The translations under genes were made by a program, and so were the position numbers. A stretch of DNA of 41,744 nt from Collinsella sp. (GTDB lineage Bacteria > Actinomycetota > Coriobacteriia > Coriobacteriales > Coriobacteriaceae): positions 1 to 41,744 of the forward strand of contig DXML01000015.1 of assembly GCA_019414205.1 (NCBI GenBank), read 5' to 3'. This document shows positions 17,311-25,128 of this stretch, one piece after another. Below the pieces are notes generated by a model. The model was not told the origin of the DNA. It was given only the letters and a program-made list of their open reading frames with translations, and made no database searches. Position 1 is the stretch's first letter. Every line of letters starts with the position of its first letter.

Positions 17311-17348
17311 TAAAACGTTTGACTAGCCATGGTGAACAACCCTGCTAT
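17311..17348 (+). promoter_or_regulatory. Candidate nan promoter with overlapping TAAAACGTTT element
   Basis: TTGACT (17319-17324), an 18-nt spacer and TGCTAT (17343-17348) resemble -35 and -10 boxes. The decamer TAAAACGTTT at 17311-17320 overlaps the -35 box and is identical to the core of a palindrome at the gap promoter. A repressor bound there would block polymerase. Both calls are by eye. Confidence 0.45.
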
Positions 17349-17383
17349 CCTGCGGGTTGACGAAGACTGATATCTCACCTCGT

Positions 17384-17464
17384 CGATACATACTGTCTGG
17401 CGAATCGTTTGTCAATGAATTCGGTGAACGGTAGTAAATACCGTTCAAGCGTATGTATGTATCG
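17384..17464 (+). repeat. Nested inverted repeats in the nan leader
   Basis: The outer arms CGATACATAC (17384-17393) and GTATGTATCG (17455-17464) are exact complements. Inside, TGAACGGTA (17425-17433) and TACCGTTCA (17439-17447) form a perfect 9-bp palindrome with a 5-nt centre. The inner one has the size of a repressor operator; the outer pair could make a long RNA stem in the leader. A weaker 7-bp stem (17357-17363 with 17380-17386) would compete with the outer arm. Confidence 0.65.
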
Positions 17465-17583
17465 GTCGCCGAGCGCGGCACCTCAGTTGGGTTCGTCGGT
17501 AGGTAAGGTATATATCGTCCGCAAGTTGCGCGGGGGCACGTCTAGGCGCTCCCGGGTAAGATTCTCTATTGATAGGAGAAGAC

Positions 17584-19197
17584 ATGGCCATCATCAACAA
17601 GGGTATGTCCAGGCGTTCGTTCCTCGGCCTCACCGGCAGCGTCGCTGCTGTCGCAGGGCTTGGTCTCACCGGCTGCGGTGGCAGCTCTAGCGACGAGGGT
17701 TCCGCTTCCGGTTCCACCGATTCCGCCAACCGTGGCGGCGGCGTGATCACCGCTGGTTCCGCTTACGCTCCGTCCAGCTTCGATCCCGCCAGCACCGGCT
17801 CCGCTGTGGGCCTGGGTGCTAACTGGCACGTCGTCGAGGGCCTCTACGGCATCGATTACCACGACTACAGCACCTTCAACGAGCTCGCCACCGACGATCC
17901 CAAGTCTGTGGACGACACCACTTTCGAGGTCACCATCCGCAAGGGCGCCAAGTTTTCCGATGGCACCGAGGTCACCGCTGACGATGTCGTTGCCTCCTAC
18001 ACCGCTTGCGCCGCTTCCGCTACCTATGCTCCGTTCTTCCAGCCCTTCGAGTCCATCGAGGCCAAGGACGCCAGCACCGTGACGGTCAAGACCAAGGTCC
18101 CCAACTTCTCCCTGCTCAAGGATCGTCTGGCCATCGTCCGCGTTACCCCGGCCACCCAGACCGAGGAGGATCGCGCCAAGCAGCCGATCGGCTCCGGCCC
18201 CTGGATGTACGACTCTATCTCCGATACCGAGATCACCCTGGTTCCCAACCCCGAGTACAACGGTGAGTATGCTGCCGAGGATAAGAAGATCCAGTACAGC
18301 ATCCTGACCGACCCCACCGCTCGCGTTACCGCTCAGCAGGAGGGCTCCACGCTCGTTATGGAGCTCGTTACCGCTGACGCCGTCGACCAGCTCGAGAGCG
18401 CCGGCTGCAAGATCGATAACGTTCAGGGTTTCGGCACCCGCTTCATCATGTTCAACGTCGCCAAGGAGCCTTGGAACAACGTCAAGGTCCGCCAGGCTGT
18501 CATGTATGCGCTCGACACCGAGAAGATGGTCAGCAACACCTTCGCCGGCCTTGCCACCGCTGCCAGCTGCTACCTGCCCAAGAGCTTCACCAACTATCAT
18601 GAGGCTTCCACGGTGTACAAGACCGACGCCAAGAAGGCTAAGAAGCTCATCGAGGAGTCTGGCATCACCCCGGGTGCCATCACCCTGCGCACCACCGACA
18701 ACGAGCAGATTAAGGGTATGGCCGCCCAGGTCAAGAACGACCTCGACGCTCTCGGTTTCGATGTCACCATCCAGACCGATACCTCGCCGGCCACCTACGC
18801 TGCCATCGACGGCGGCGAGGCCTACGATATCCTCCTTGCCCCTGGCGATCCTTCCTGCTTCGGCGCCGACCCCGACCTGCTGCTCAACTGGTGGTACGGC
18901 GACAACGTCTGGATGCAGACCCGTTGCCCGTGGAAGGAGTCCGCTGAGTGGCAGAAGCTCCACGGTCTCATGGACGAGGCTCTTGCCGCCGAGGGCGACG
19001 AGCAGCAGAAGAAGTGGAACGAGTGCTTCGACATCATTGCCGACAATGCCGTTCTGTACCCCGTTGTCCACGTCAAGACCGTCTCCGCTTCCTGGGACGA
19101 TCCGTCCACTGCGCCCAACGGCGAGGCCCTCGATGGCTTCAAGGGCATCGGTACGACGAGCATGTCCTTCAGGGGCGTTGCGACCGTCAAGGCGTAA
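17584..19197 (+). CDS. Extracellular solute-binding protein, family 5, probable sialic acid receptor
   Basis: A 537-aa lipoprotein of the DppA/OppA (SBP_bac_5) family, the external receptor of the ABC importer encoded downstream. The leader SRRSFLGLTG is twin-arginine-like and leads to lipobox LTGC with C31 as the lipid-anchored residue, followed by a Ser/Gly-rich spacer. Family blocks include the GTEVTADDVVASY and QPIGSGPWMYDS regions. The ATG at 17584 has AGGAGA close upstream; a codon run upstream to 17569 is not needed. Ligand assignment as sialic acid is inferred from the operon (lyase, kinase, NanE) and from SatABCD-type importers, which use the same receptor family; a peptide ligand is possible. 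Codon use is strongly biased to C-ending codons, like gap and pgk, which suggests high expression. Confidence 0.85.
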   Translation: MAIINKGMSRRSFLGLTGSVAAVAGLGLTGCGGSSSDEGSASGSTDSANRGGGVITAGSAYAPSSFDPASTGSAVGLGANWHVVEGLYGIDYHDYSTFNELATDDPKSVDDTTFEVTIRKGAKFSDGTEVTADDVVASYTACAASATYAPFFQPFESIEAKDASTVTVKTKVPNFSLLKDRLAIVRVTPATQTEEDRAKQPIGSGPWMYDSISDTEITLVPNPEYNGEYAAEDKKIQYSILTDPTARVTAQQEGSTLVMELVTADAVDQLESAGCKIDNVQGFGTRFIMFNVAKEPWNNVKVRQAVMYALDTEKMVSNTFAGLATAASCYLPKSFTNYHEASTVYKTDAKKAKKLIEESGITPGAITLRTTDNEQIKGMAAQVKNDLDALGFDVTIQTDTSPATYAAIDGGEAYDILLAPGDPSCFGADPDLLLNWWYGDNVWMQTRCPWKESAEWQKLHGLMDEALAAEGDEQQKKWNECFDIIADNAVLYPVVHVKTVSASWDDPSTAPNGEALDGFKGIGTTSMSFRGVATVKA

Positions 19198-19259
19198 GAC
19201 TCGCTTGAGTCTGTATGCAGGATGTCGGTCGTTGGGACCGTATCCTCATAGTTGAAACA

Positions 19260-19293
19260 AAGACCCGGGCGACCTCGATGTCGCTCGGGTCTT
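19260..19293 (+). terminator. Stem-loop after the binding-protein gene
   Basis: AAGACCCGGGCGAC (19260-19273) pairs with GTCGCTCGGGTCTT (19280-19293) over 14 positions with one G-T wobble and a 6-nt loop. No T-run follows, so it likely stabilises the receptor mRNA or causes partial termination, giving more receptor than permease. Confidence 0.65.
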
Positions 19294-19354
19294 GTAATGA
19301 GTATCCGTACTCATATACCAGTTGGTCCTACCGACAAAAGAAAGGGGAGAGAAC

Positions 19355-20311
19355 GTGAACAACTTGCTACGTTTGATTGGAAGGCGTCTTGTGGCGCTGC
19401 CGATCATGGCATTGGGCGTCACCGTCCTGGTGTTCTTCCTTATGTCGTTCTCCAAGACCGACCCCGCCTACACGGCGTTGGGTGACGGTGCCTCGCCCGA
19501 GGCGGTTGCCGAGTACCATGAGAAGTATGGTCTGGACGACCCCTGGCCTGTGCGCTACGTGCGCTATATGGGCGATTTGATCCATGGCGACATGGGCACC
19601 TATGGTGCTGCTCGCAACTCCGTTGCCAAGCGCATCTCCACGGCCCTGCCCGTCACGATGCAGCTGACCTTCATCGGCCTTGCCATCGGTGCGGTCGTTT
19701 CGTTTTTACTCGGCGTCATCGCGGCACTGTATCGCGACAAATGGCCGGACCAAGTGATCCGCGTCTTTTCCATCGCCGGCTTGGCAACCCCGTCGTTCTG
19801 GCTTGCCGTTCTGTTGATCCTGCTGTTCTCTTCCTACCTTAAGGTGCTTCCGGCATCGGGTGCTCTGCCTCACTTCACCACGAATCCGGCTGGCTATCTG
19901 GGACGTATGATCATGCCCGCTATCGCCTTGGCATTTCCGCTGACGGGCCAGATGACTCGTATCGTGCGTACCGCCATGGTCGAGGAGCTCGATAAGGATT
20001 ATGTCCGTATGGCTCGCGGCGCCGGCGTTCCCGAGAAGGTCGTCGTCGGCATCAACGTTCTTCGCAATGCGCTGATCACCCCGGTCACCACCCTCGGTCT
20101 TAAGATCGGTTACCTCATGGGCGGCGCCGTCGTCATCGAGGTTATCTTCAACCTCCCCGGCATGGGCACCGCGATTCTGCAGGGCGTTCAGGGCAACGAG
20201 GCGAACCTGGTTCAGGGCGTCGTTATCGTCGTTGCTCTTGCCTTCATCATCATCAACATCGTGGTTGACATGCTCTACCTGCTCATCAACCCGCGCATCA
20301 GGACGGTGTAG
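19355..20311 (+). CDS. ABC transporter permease, DppB/OppB type (nan operon)
   Basis: A 318-aa inner-membrane permease subunit of the peptide/nickel family. About six hydrophobic segments surround the cytoplasmic EAA loop, seen in MARGAGVPEKVVVGINVLRNALITP, which docks onto the ATPase. The C-terminus has the typical INPRIRT ending. The start is GTG 19355, with AAAGGGGAG upstream; a TTG/GTG-type extension to 19322 would place the ribosome site inside the gene. It pairs with the permease half of the fusion protein that starts 3 nt after its stop. Sialic acid as cargo is inferred from neighbours. Confidence 0.9.
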   Translation: MNNLLRLIGRRLVALPIMALGVTVLVFFLMSFSKTDPAYTALGDGASPEAVAEYHEKYGLDDPWPVRYVRYMGDLIHGDMGTYGAARNSVAKRISTALPVTMQLTFIGLAIGAVVSFLLGVIAALYRDKWPDQVIRVFSIAGLATPSFWLAVLLILLFSSYLKVLPASGALPHFTTNPAGYLGRMIMPAIALAFPLTGQMTRIVRTAMVEELDKDYVRMARGAGVPEKVVVGINVLRNALITPVTTLGLKIGYLMGGAVVIEVIFNLPGMGTAILQGVQGNEANLVQGVVIVVALAFIIINIVVDMLYLLINPRIRTV

Positions 20312-20314
20312 ATT

Positions 20315-22330
20315 ATGGTAAAGATTCGAGAGAAGCAAACCGAGCAGCTCGAGAAGGCTGCCTCCAAGGGGCTCAAGCTCGGTGGCTGGAAGAAGATGAC
20401 GCTGTCTTCTAAGATTGCCGCCGTCGTGTTGGTGCTGGTCGCCCTGACTGCGATTCTGGCGCCCCTTCTTGCCCCCTATAGCCCGGTCGAGATTTTTACG
20501 GCTCGCCAGGCTCCCGGCAACGGATTTATCTTCGGTACCGACGATAAGGGTCGCGACATTCTGTCGCGCATGCTCTACGGTGGTCGTTACTCGCTGATTA
20601 TCGGCTTTGGCGCCACTGCCATGGCTCTGGTCTGCGGCTCGGTCGTGGGCGCCCTTGCGGCGGTTTCGCGCAAGGCCGTTTCCGAGACGATCATGCGTAT
20701 CCTGGACATCATCATGTCCATCCCGGGCATCGCCCTCGCGGCCGTCTTCGTCTCCATCCTGGGCAACTCCGTGCCGTCGATCATCTTCGCCATCGGCTTT
20801 ATGTACACTCCGCAGATTGCCCGTATCGTGCGCGCCAACATCGTGTCCGAGTACGGCGAGGACTATGTCCGCGCGGTCATCGTTTCCGGCGCCAAGGCTC
20901 CGTGGATTTTGATCAAGCATGTTCTGCGTAACTGCATCGCCCCGATCATGGTCTTCACCGTTACCCTGGTCGCCGACGCCATCATCTTCGAGGCCTCGCT
21001 GACCTTCATCGGCGCTGGTATCCAGGAGCCCACCGCTACCTGGGGCAACATCCTCGCCGACGCCCGCGGCGGCGTGCTCGCCGGCCGTTGGTGGCAGGCG
21101 CTGTTCCCGGGCCTGGCCATCATGATCACCTGCCTGGCGCTCAACATCCTCTCCGAGGGCATTACCGACGCCATGGCCGCTGCTCCCTCCGCCGCCCTGG
21201 ATCCGACCGATTCCTCCAAGCGCCGCGAGGCCGACCTGCTGGTCTCCGACCCCGTTCGCGCCTACAAGGAGCAGGCCCAGTCCCTCTCCGCTCGCCTTGG
21301 AGCCCTGCGCGATGTCGAGCTCAAGCGTGACGATCGCCATGTGCCCGACGAGTCTGTCGAACCGATCCTTTCGGTCCGTGACTTCTGCATCCAGTTTGAG
21401 CACCACGGCGATATCAACGTCGTCGACCATGTCAACTTTGACGTCCGTCCTGGCCAGACTATGGGCCTGGTGGGCGAGTCCGGTTGCGGTAAGTCCATCA
21501 CCACGCTGGCCATCATGGGCCTGACCGACGATGACGAACATCTTTCCGGCGAGGTCCTCTGGGAGGGCCGTGACCTGCTCAAGATGAGCAAGAAGGAGTG
21601 GTTCGGCCTGCGCGGTACCGATATCGCCATGGTCTATCAGGACGCCCTGTCCTCGCTCAACCCCTCCATGCTCATCTCTGCCCAGATGAAGCAGCTCACC
21701 AAGCGCGGCGGCACCCGCAGCGCCGAGGAACTCCTGGAGCTCGTGGGCCTCGACCCCAAGCGTACGCTCGAGAGCTACCCGCATGAGCTTTCCGGTGGCC
21801 AGCGTCAGCGTGTTCTGATCGCTATGGCCCTTACCCGCGACCCCAAGCTGGTCATCTGCGACGAGCCCACGACCGCCCTGGACGTTACCGTCCAGAAGCA
21901 GGTCATCAAGCTGCTCAACGACCTTCAGGCCAAGCTCGGCTTTGCCATGATCTTCGTCTCGCATGACCTGGCGCTGGTCGCCGAGGTCGCCCATAACATC
22001 ACGGTGATGTACGCCGGTCAGGTTATCGAGCAGGCGCCCACCAAGGAGCTGCTCACCAACCCGATCCACGAGTACACCCGCGGTCTTCTGGGTTCCGTCC
22101 TGTCCATCGAGAGCGGTTCGGGCCGCCTGCACCAGGTGCCCGGCGCCGTTCCGAGCCCGCGCGATTTCCCCAAGGGCGATCGCTTCGCGCCCCGCTCGAG
22201 CCATCCGCGTATTGGCCTGGACACCCGTCCGGTCTTCAAGCGCGTGCCCGGCACCGAGCACTTCTATTCCGAGCTCCCCGACGAGGTGCTCAAGGCAAAT
22301 GGTTTGACCCCTCACGCGGAGGTGATGTAG
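20315..22330 (+). CDS. Fused ABC permease-ATPase, DppC-DppD type (nan operon)
   Basis: A single 671-aa protein that joins two subunits normally encoded separately. Residues 1-300 are a DppC-like permease with about six hydrophobic segments and the EAA loop VIVSGAKAPWILIKHVLRN. A charged linker of about 50 residues follows. From about 348 a DppD-like ATPase has Walker A GESGCGKS (387-394), Q-loop VYQDALSS, signature LSGGQ (492-496), Walker B LVICDEP (512-518) and switch VSHDLA. The last 70 residues correspond to the oligopeptide-ATPase C-terminal domain, but its usual four cysteines are absent (GDRFAPRSSHP where OppD has GCVFSPRCPYA). The ATG is 3 nt after the previous stop, and the next ATPase begins at the base after its own stop. 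The reading frame is continuous with no sign of an assembly artefact. Similar fusions are reported, as I recall, in SatC-type sialic acid importers. Confidence 0.9.
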   Translation: MVKIREKQTEQLEKAASKGLKLGGWKKMTLSSKIAAVVLVLVALTAILAPLLAPYSPVEIFTARQAPGNGFIFGTDDKGRDILSRMLYGGRYSLIIGFGATAMALVCGSVVGALAAVSRKAVSETIMRILDIIMSIPGIALAAVFVSILGNSVPSIIFAIGFMYTPQIARIVRANIVSEYGEDYVRAVIVSGAKAPWILIKHVLRNCIAPIMVFTVTLVADAIIFEASLTFIGAGIQEPTATWGNILADARGGVLAGRWWQALFPGLAIMITCLALNILSEGITDAMAAAPSAALDPTDSSKRREADLLVSDPVRAYKEQAQSLSARLGALRDVELKRDDRHVPDESVEPILSVRDFCIQFEHHGDINVVDHVNFDVRPGQTMGLVGESGCGKSITTLAIMGLTDDDEHLSGEVLWEGRDLLKMSKKEWFGLRGTDIAMVYQDALSSLNPSMLISAQMKQLTKRGGTRSAEELLELVGLDPKRTLESYPHELSGGQRQRVLIAMALTRDPKLVICDEPTTALDVTVQKQVIKLLNDLQAKLGFAMIFVSHDLALVAEVAHNITVMYAGQVIEQAPTKELLTNPIHEYTRGLLGSVLSIESGSGRLHQVPGAVPSPRDFPKGDRFAPRSSHPRIGLDTRPVFKRVPGTEHFYSELPDEVLKANGLTPHAEVM

Positions 22331-23158
22331 ATGAGCGAGACCGCAGTCAACGGCGTCGAGCCGATCATCTTCCTTGATGACGTCCACGTCACCTTTAGGA
22401 CCCGTACCGGCTCGATTCTGCACCCTAACCTGGTTCACGCCGTCCAGGGTGTAACGATTAGGCTCATGCCCGGTCAGACGATCGGCATCGTCGGCGAGTC
22501 CGGTTGCGGTAAGTCCACCACCGCCAACGTCATGTGCGGCCTGCAGGCCCCCACGAGCGGCAAGGTCTACTTTAAGGGCAAGGACGTTACCAAACGTACC
22601 GCCGAGGACCGTCGCCACATGGGTCGCGTCATCTCGGTCGTGTTCCAGAACCCGGCCACGGCACTCAACCCCCGCATGGTCGTTCGCGAGCAACTGCTCG
22701 ATCCCATGCGCGTCCACAACCTGGGTACTGAGGCCGAGCAGGAGAAGCGCGTCAAGGAGCTCTTGGAGCTCACCGGTCTGCCCAGCTCCGCCGCCGAGGT
22801 TCTTCCCGGCCAGCTTTCGGGCGGCCAGCGCCAGCGCGTCGCAATTGCCCGTGCCCTGTCGCTGAACCCCGATGCCATCATTGCCGACGAGCCCACCTCG
22901 GCTCTGGACGTTTCGGTCCGCGCGCAGATTCTGAACCTGCTGACCGACCTTAAGAAGGAGCTCGGCCTGGCCATGGTGTTCATCAGCCATGACATCCAGA
23001 CGGTCCGCTATATCTCTGACGACATCATCGTTATGAATGGCGGCAAGATCGTCGAGCAGGGCGAGGCCAAGCAGGTCTTCCAGCACCCCCAGGACCCCTA
23101 CACCAAGATGCTGCTCGGCGCTGCGCCGTCGCTGCTGCATCCCAAGCTCGGCGAGTAG
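22331..23158 (+). CDS. ABC transporter ATP-binding protein, DppF type (nan operon)
   Basis: The second ATPase of the importer, 275 aa. It has Walker A GESGCGKST, Q-loop VFQNPATALNP, signature LSGGQRQR, Walker B AIIADEPTSALD and switch FISHDIQT. It ends soon after the core domain and lacks the Cys-containing C-terminal extension that OppF in this window keeps. It would form a heterodimer with the ATPase half of the fused subunit. The ATG follows the previous TAG without a gap (TAGATG), so translation is coupled. A strong hairpin follows before the esterase gene. Confidence 0.92.
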   Translation: MSETAVNGVEPIIFLDDVHVTFRTRTGSILHPNLVHAVQGVTIRLMPGQTIGIVGESGCGKSTTANVMCGLQAPTSGKVYFKGKDVTKRTAEDRRHMGRVISVVFQNPATALNPRMVVREQLLDPMRVHNLGTEAEQEKRVKELLELTGLPSSAAEVLPGQLSGGQRQRVAIARALSLNPDAIIADEPTSALDVSVRAQILNLLTDLKKELGLAMVFISHDIQTVRYISDDIIVMNGGKIVEQGEAKQVFQHPQDPYTKMLLGAAPSLLHPKLGE

Positions 23159-23174
23159 CCTCGCTTTCCCTCCC

Positions 23175-23202
23175 GTGCGCCCGGTTCCCTTGCCGGGCGC
23201 AC
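23175..23202 (+). other. Perfect stem-loop between transporter and esterase genes
   Basis: GTGCGCCCGG (23175-23184) pairs perfectly with CCGGGCGCAC (23193-23202), loop 8 nt. There is no T-run. It probably marks an mRNA processing or stability boundary between the importer and enzyme halves of the operon. Confidence 0.55.
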
Positions 23203-23238
23203 CTCCGTTGCGATTTCGAAAGGTTGGGTTCACGAGCC

Positions 23239-24216
23239 ATGCCAAGTGCTCAGGAGCTACAACATCAATTTGGTGAATATCGAGGCGCCATGCCCCGTCC
23301 ATCAGATTTCGATCTCTTTTGGAATGACCGCATGGCCGAGGCCGATGCCGTCGAGCTCGACTATGCGATCGAGGCGGCATCGGTCACCGATGCCGTGACC
23401 TGCCAGCTTTTCGACCTCTGGTATACCGGCATGTGTGGCGCTCGCCTGCATGCCAAGTACCTTAAACCCGTCTCGGACGAGCCCGTGCCATTGGTACTTC
23501 AGTTCCATGGGTATCCGGGTGCAAGCCGCAGCTGGTTTGAGCAGGCGTCGTTTGCGGGCATGGGCATGGCACTCATCGCCCTCGACTGCCCCGGCCAAGG
23601 AGGTCCCTCCGAGGACATTGGTGGATTTGAGGGCACAACGGTCGCGGGCCATATCGTCGCCGGTATCGACGGTGATCCGGCCAACCTCTACTATGTCCGC
23701 TTGCACCAAGATATTCGCATCCTGTGCCGCATCGTTCGCGAGCTCGAGGGCATCGATCTTGCCCGTGTGTTTGTGAACGGCGCGTCGCAGGGTGGCGGTT
23801 TGGGCATTGCGACCTGTGCACTTAACAGCGAGCTTATCAATCGCGCCGCCATCCTCTATCCCTTCCTGTCGGATTTCCGCCTGGTCTGGGATTTGGATGC
23901 CGACGACATTGCCTACGAGGGCCTGCGCTATTGGTCTCGCTGGTTTGACGAGGACTCGACTCGTATCGACGAAGCCTATGCCAAGCTGGCGTACTTCGAT
24001 TCCAAGAACTTTGCCCCTATGGTCAAATGCCCCGTGCTGTTTGGCACCGGCACAGCCGATACCGTCTGTCCGCCAGCGACGCAGTTTGCGGTCTATAACA
24101 ACCTGACCTGTGAAAAGCGTCATGAGTTCTTTGAAGGCTTTGGCCACGAGGAGATTCAGGATTTTGACGATCTGATCATTCCGTTTTTCTGCAAGGGAGG
24201 GAAGGCTCATGTCTAA
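23239..24216 (+). CDS. CE7-type acetyl esterase, probable sialic acid O-acetylesterase
   Basis: A 325-aa alpha/beta hydrolase of the acetyl xylan esterase/cephalosporin C deacetylase (CE7, AXE1) family. The complete triad is S183 in GASQGGG, D274 in GTADTVCPP and H303 in GFGHEEI; the spacing matches that recalled for Bacillus CAH (181/269/298). The oxyanion segment HGYPG is also present. There is no signal peptide, so it acts in the cytosol. In the pneumococcal nan locus a related gene is thought to remove O-acetyl groups from sialic acid, and the same is inferred here. The ATG at 23239 is preferred although AAAGG is a long 15 nt upstream; TTG 23224 is an alternative. The stop overlaps the next gene by 8 nt. 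Confidence 0.85.
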   Translation: MPSAQELQHQFGEYRGAMPRPSDFDLFWNDRMAEADAVELDYAIEAASVTDAVTCQLFDLWYTGMCGARLHAKYLKPVSDEPVPLVLQFHGYPGASRSWFEQASFAGMGMALIALDCPGQGGPSEDIGGFEGTTVAGHIVAGIDGDPANLYYVRLHQDIRILCRIVRELEGIDLARVFVNGASQGGGLGIATCALNSELINRAAILYPFLSDFRLVWDLDADDIAYEGLRYWSRWFDEDSTRIDEAYAKLAYFDSKNFAPMVKCPVLFGTGTADTVCPPATQFAVYNNLTCEKRHEFFEGFGHEEIQDFDDLIIPFFCKGGKAHV

Positions 24217-25060
24217 GTGCGAGAGCAATGTCGGCGAGCTGATTGTCCCCGACCTTGTGGGGATTCCCGGAACGGTTTCGTCAAGGCTCTCTGAATATCG
24301 GGACTGGCACGGTGATGTTCAGGCAGATGTTTCTGATTTGGAGACATGTGCTATGGATCTTGAGATTCAAGGCCTGGCCATTACGGCGATCGATTTCGCC
24401 AATCCGTATGCCCGCTACTCCGAGGTTTCCTTTGAGCTTGGTGGCGATGTGGTCCACGCACGTTTGATCGAGCCTGCCGGTCGCGCCCGAGCATCCGAGC
24501 TTGTGCCGCTATGTCTGATGTTTCACGACATCGACCGACCCGTGCGGGGATGGCATCACATGACGAGGTTTGCGGCCATGGGATATGCCGTGCTTGCGCT
24601 GGACGATGAGGCGATTGGACCCAGCGATCTGCGGCAGGGGATTACCTCGCCCGCTTTTGTCAGGCGCGTCCGTTGGGGCTGCGCGTTGGCGGAGGTCGCG
24701 CGCAATCTTGATGGCATGGACCCCGAACGCATCTTTGCATGGGGCGAGGGTCTTGGCGGCGGAGTCGCGCTGGCGGTTTCTGCTCTGGACGAGCGGGGCC
24801 TCGCCCGCACGGCGGTTGCCAATCCGCTTCCTGGCGGCCTCGAGGTGCTGTCGTCTCGGGTGCGCGGATCGGTGCTCATGGGCACATCGCTTATGGATAC
24901 CGTGAGCGATCCCAAGGATCAGTTTGCCGTATTCAACGGTCTTGAGTGTGACCGGAGGCATATCATCTATGCCAAATACGCTCATGAGCGCATCAACGCG
25001 TTCGAAAACGAAGTCATCGACTTTTTTAACCAAACGTTCTACCCGTGTTCTTTGGCCTAG
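24209..25060 (+). CDS. Degenerate CE7 esterase paralogue, nucleophile lost
   Basis: A 283-aa protein that aligns with the preceding esterase across its core but appears catalytically inactive. The nucleophile elbow reads WGEGLGGG where the neighbour has NGASQGGG, so Gly181 replaces the Ser. The oxyanion HGYPG is replaced by HDIDR. The other triad members remain: D230 in LMDTVSDPKDQFAVFN and H259 in KYAHERI. The final regions of the two proteins align closely, which supports a tandem duplication. The ATG overlaps the upstream stop by 8 nt (ATGTCTAA), so the two proteins are translationally coupled and may associate. It has an open frame, a normal start and no stop codons, so it is kept as an expressed gene and not called a pseudogene. 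Its role is unknown: a regulatory or structural partner, a binding protein, or an enzyme with another mechanism. Confidence 0.8.
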   Translation: MSKCESNVGELIVPDLVGIPGTVSSRLSEYRDWHGDVQADVSDLETCAMDLEIQGLAITAIDFANPYARYSEVSFELGGDVVHARLIEPAGRARASELVPLCLMFHDIDRPVRGWHHMTRFAAMGYAVLALDDEAIGPSDLRQGITSPAFVRRVRWGCALAEVARNLDGMDPERIFAWGEGLGGGVALAVSALDERGLARTAVANPLPGGLEVLSSRVRGSVLMGTSLMDTVSDPKDQFAVFNGLECDRRHIIYAKYAHERINAFENEVIDFFNQTFYPCSLA

Positions 25061-25128
25061 ACGGCCTGGACACTGCCAACAAGAGTGGGTGGCATAGGGC
25101 CGCCCGCCAGACAACTAAGGAGATTCTT

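Larger units (their letters stand above)
17219..17583 (+). promoter_or_regulatory. Non-coding leader and promoter region of the nan operon
   Basis: This 365-nt region has no plausible gene and no clear terminator for uvrC. It holds a promoter candidate, a cre-like decamer, a tight palindrome and a wider inverted repeat around it (listed separately). A second promoter candidate is TTGGGT (17487-17492), a 16-nt spacer and TATATA (17509-17514). If the upstream promoter is used, the transcript carries a leader of about 230 nt. The ribosome site AGGAGA is at 17574-17579. Confidence 0.7.

Noticed and set aside
19706..23380. A 1224-aa open frame on the minus strand opposite the nan transporter
   Set aside because: It is antisense to three clear ABC genes, has low-complexity charged sequence, no family motif and no ribosome site. 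It results from strong codon bias in the plus-strand genes.
24209..25060. Calling the second esterase-like gene a pseudogene
   Set aside because: The frame is open, the start is coupled to the upstream gene, and Asp and His are kept; only catalytic residues changed, so it is likely an expressed protein.
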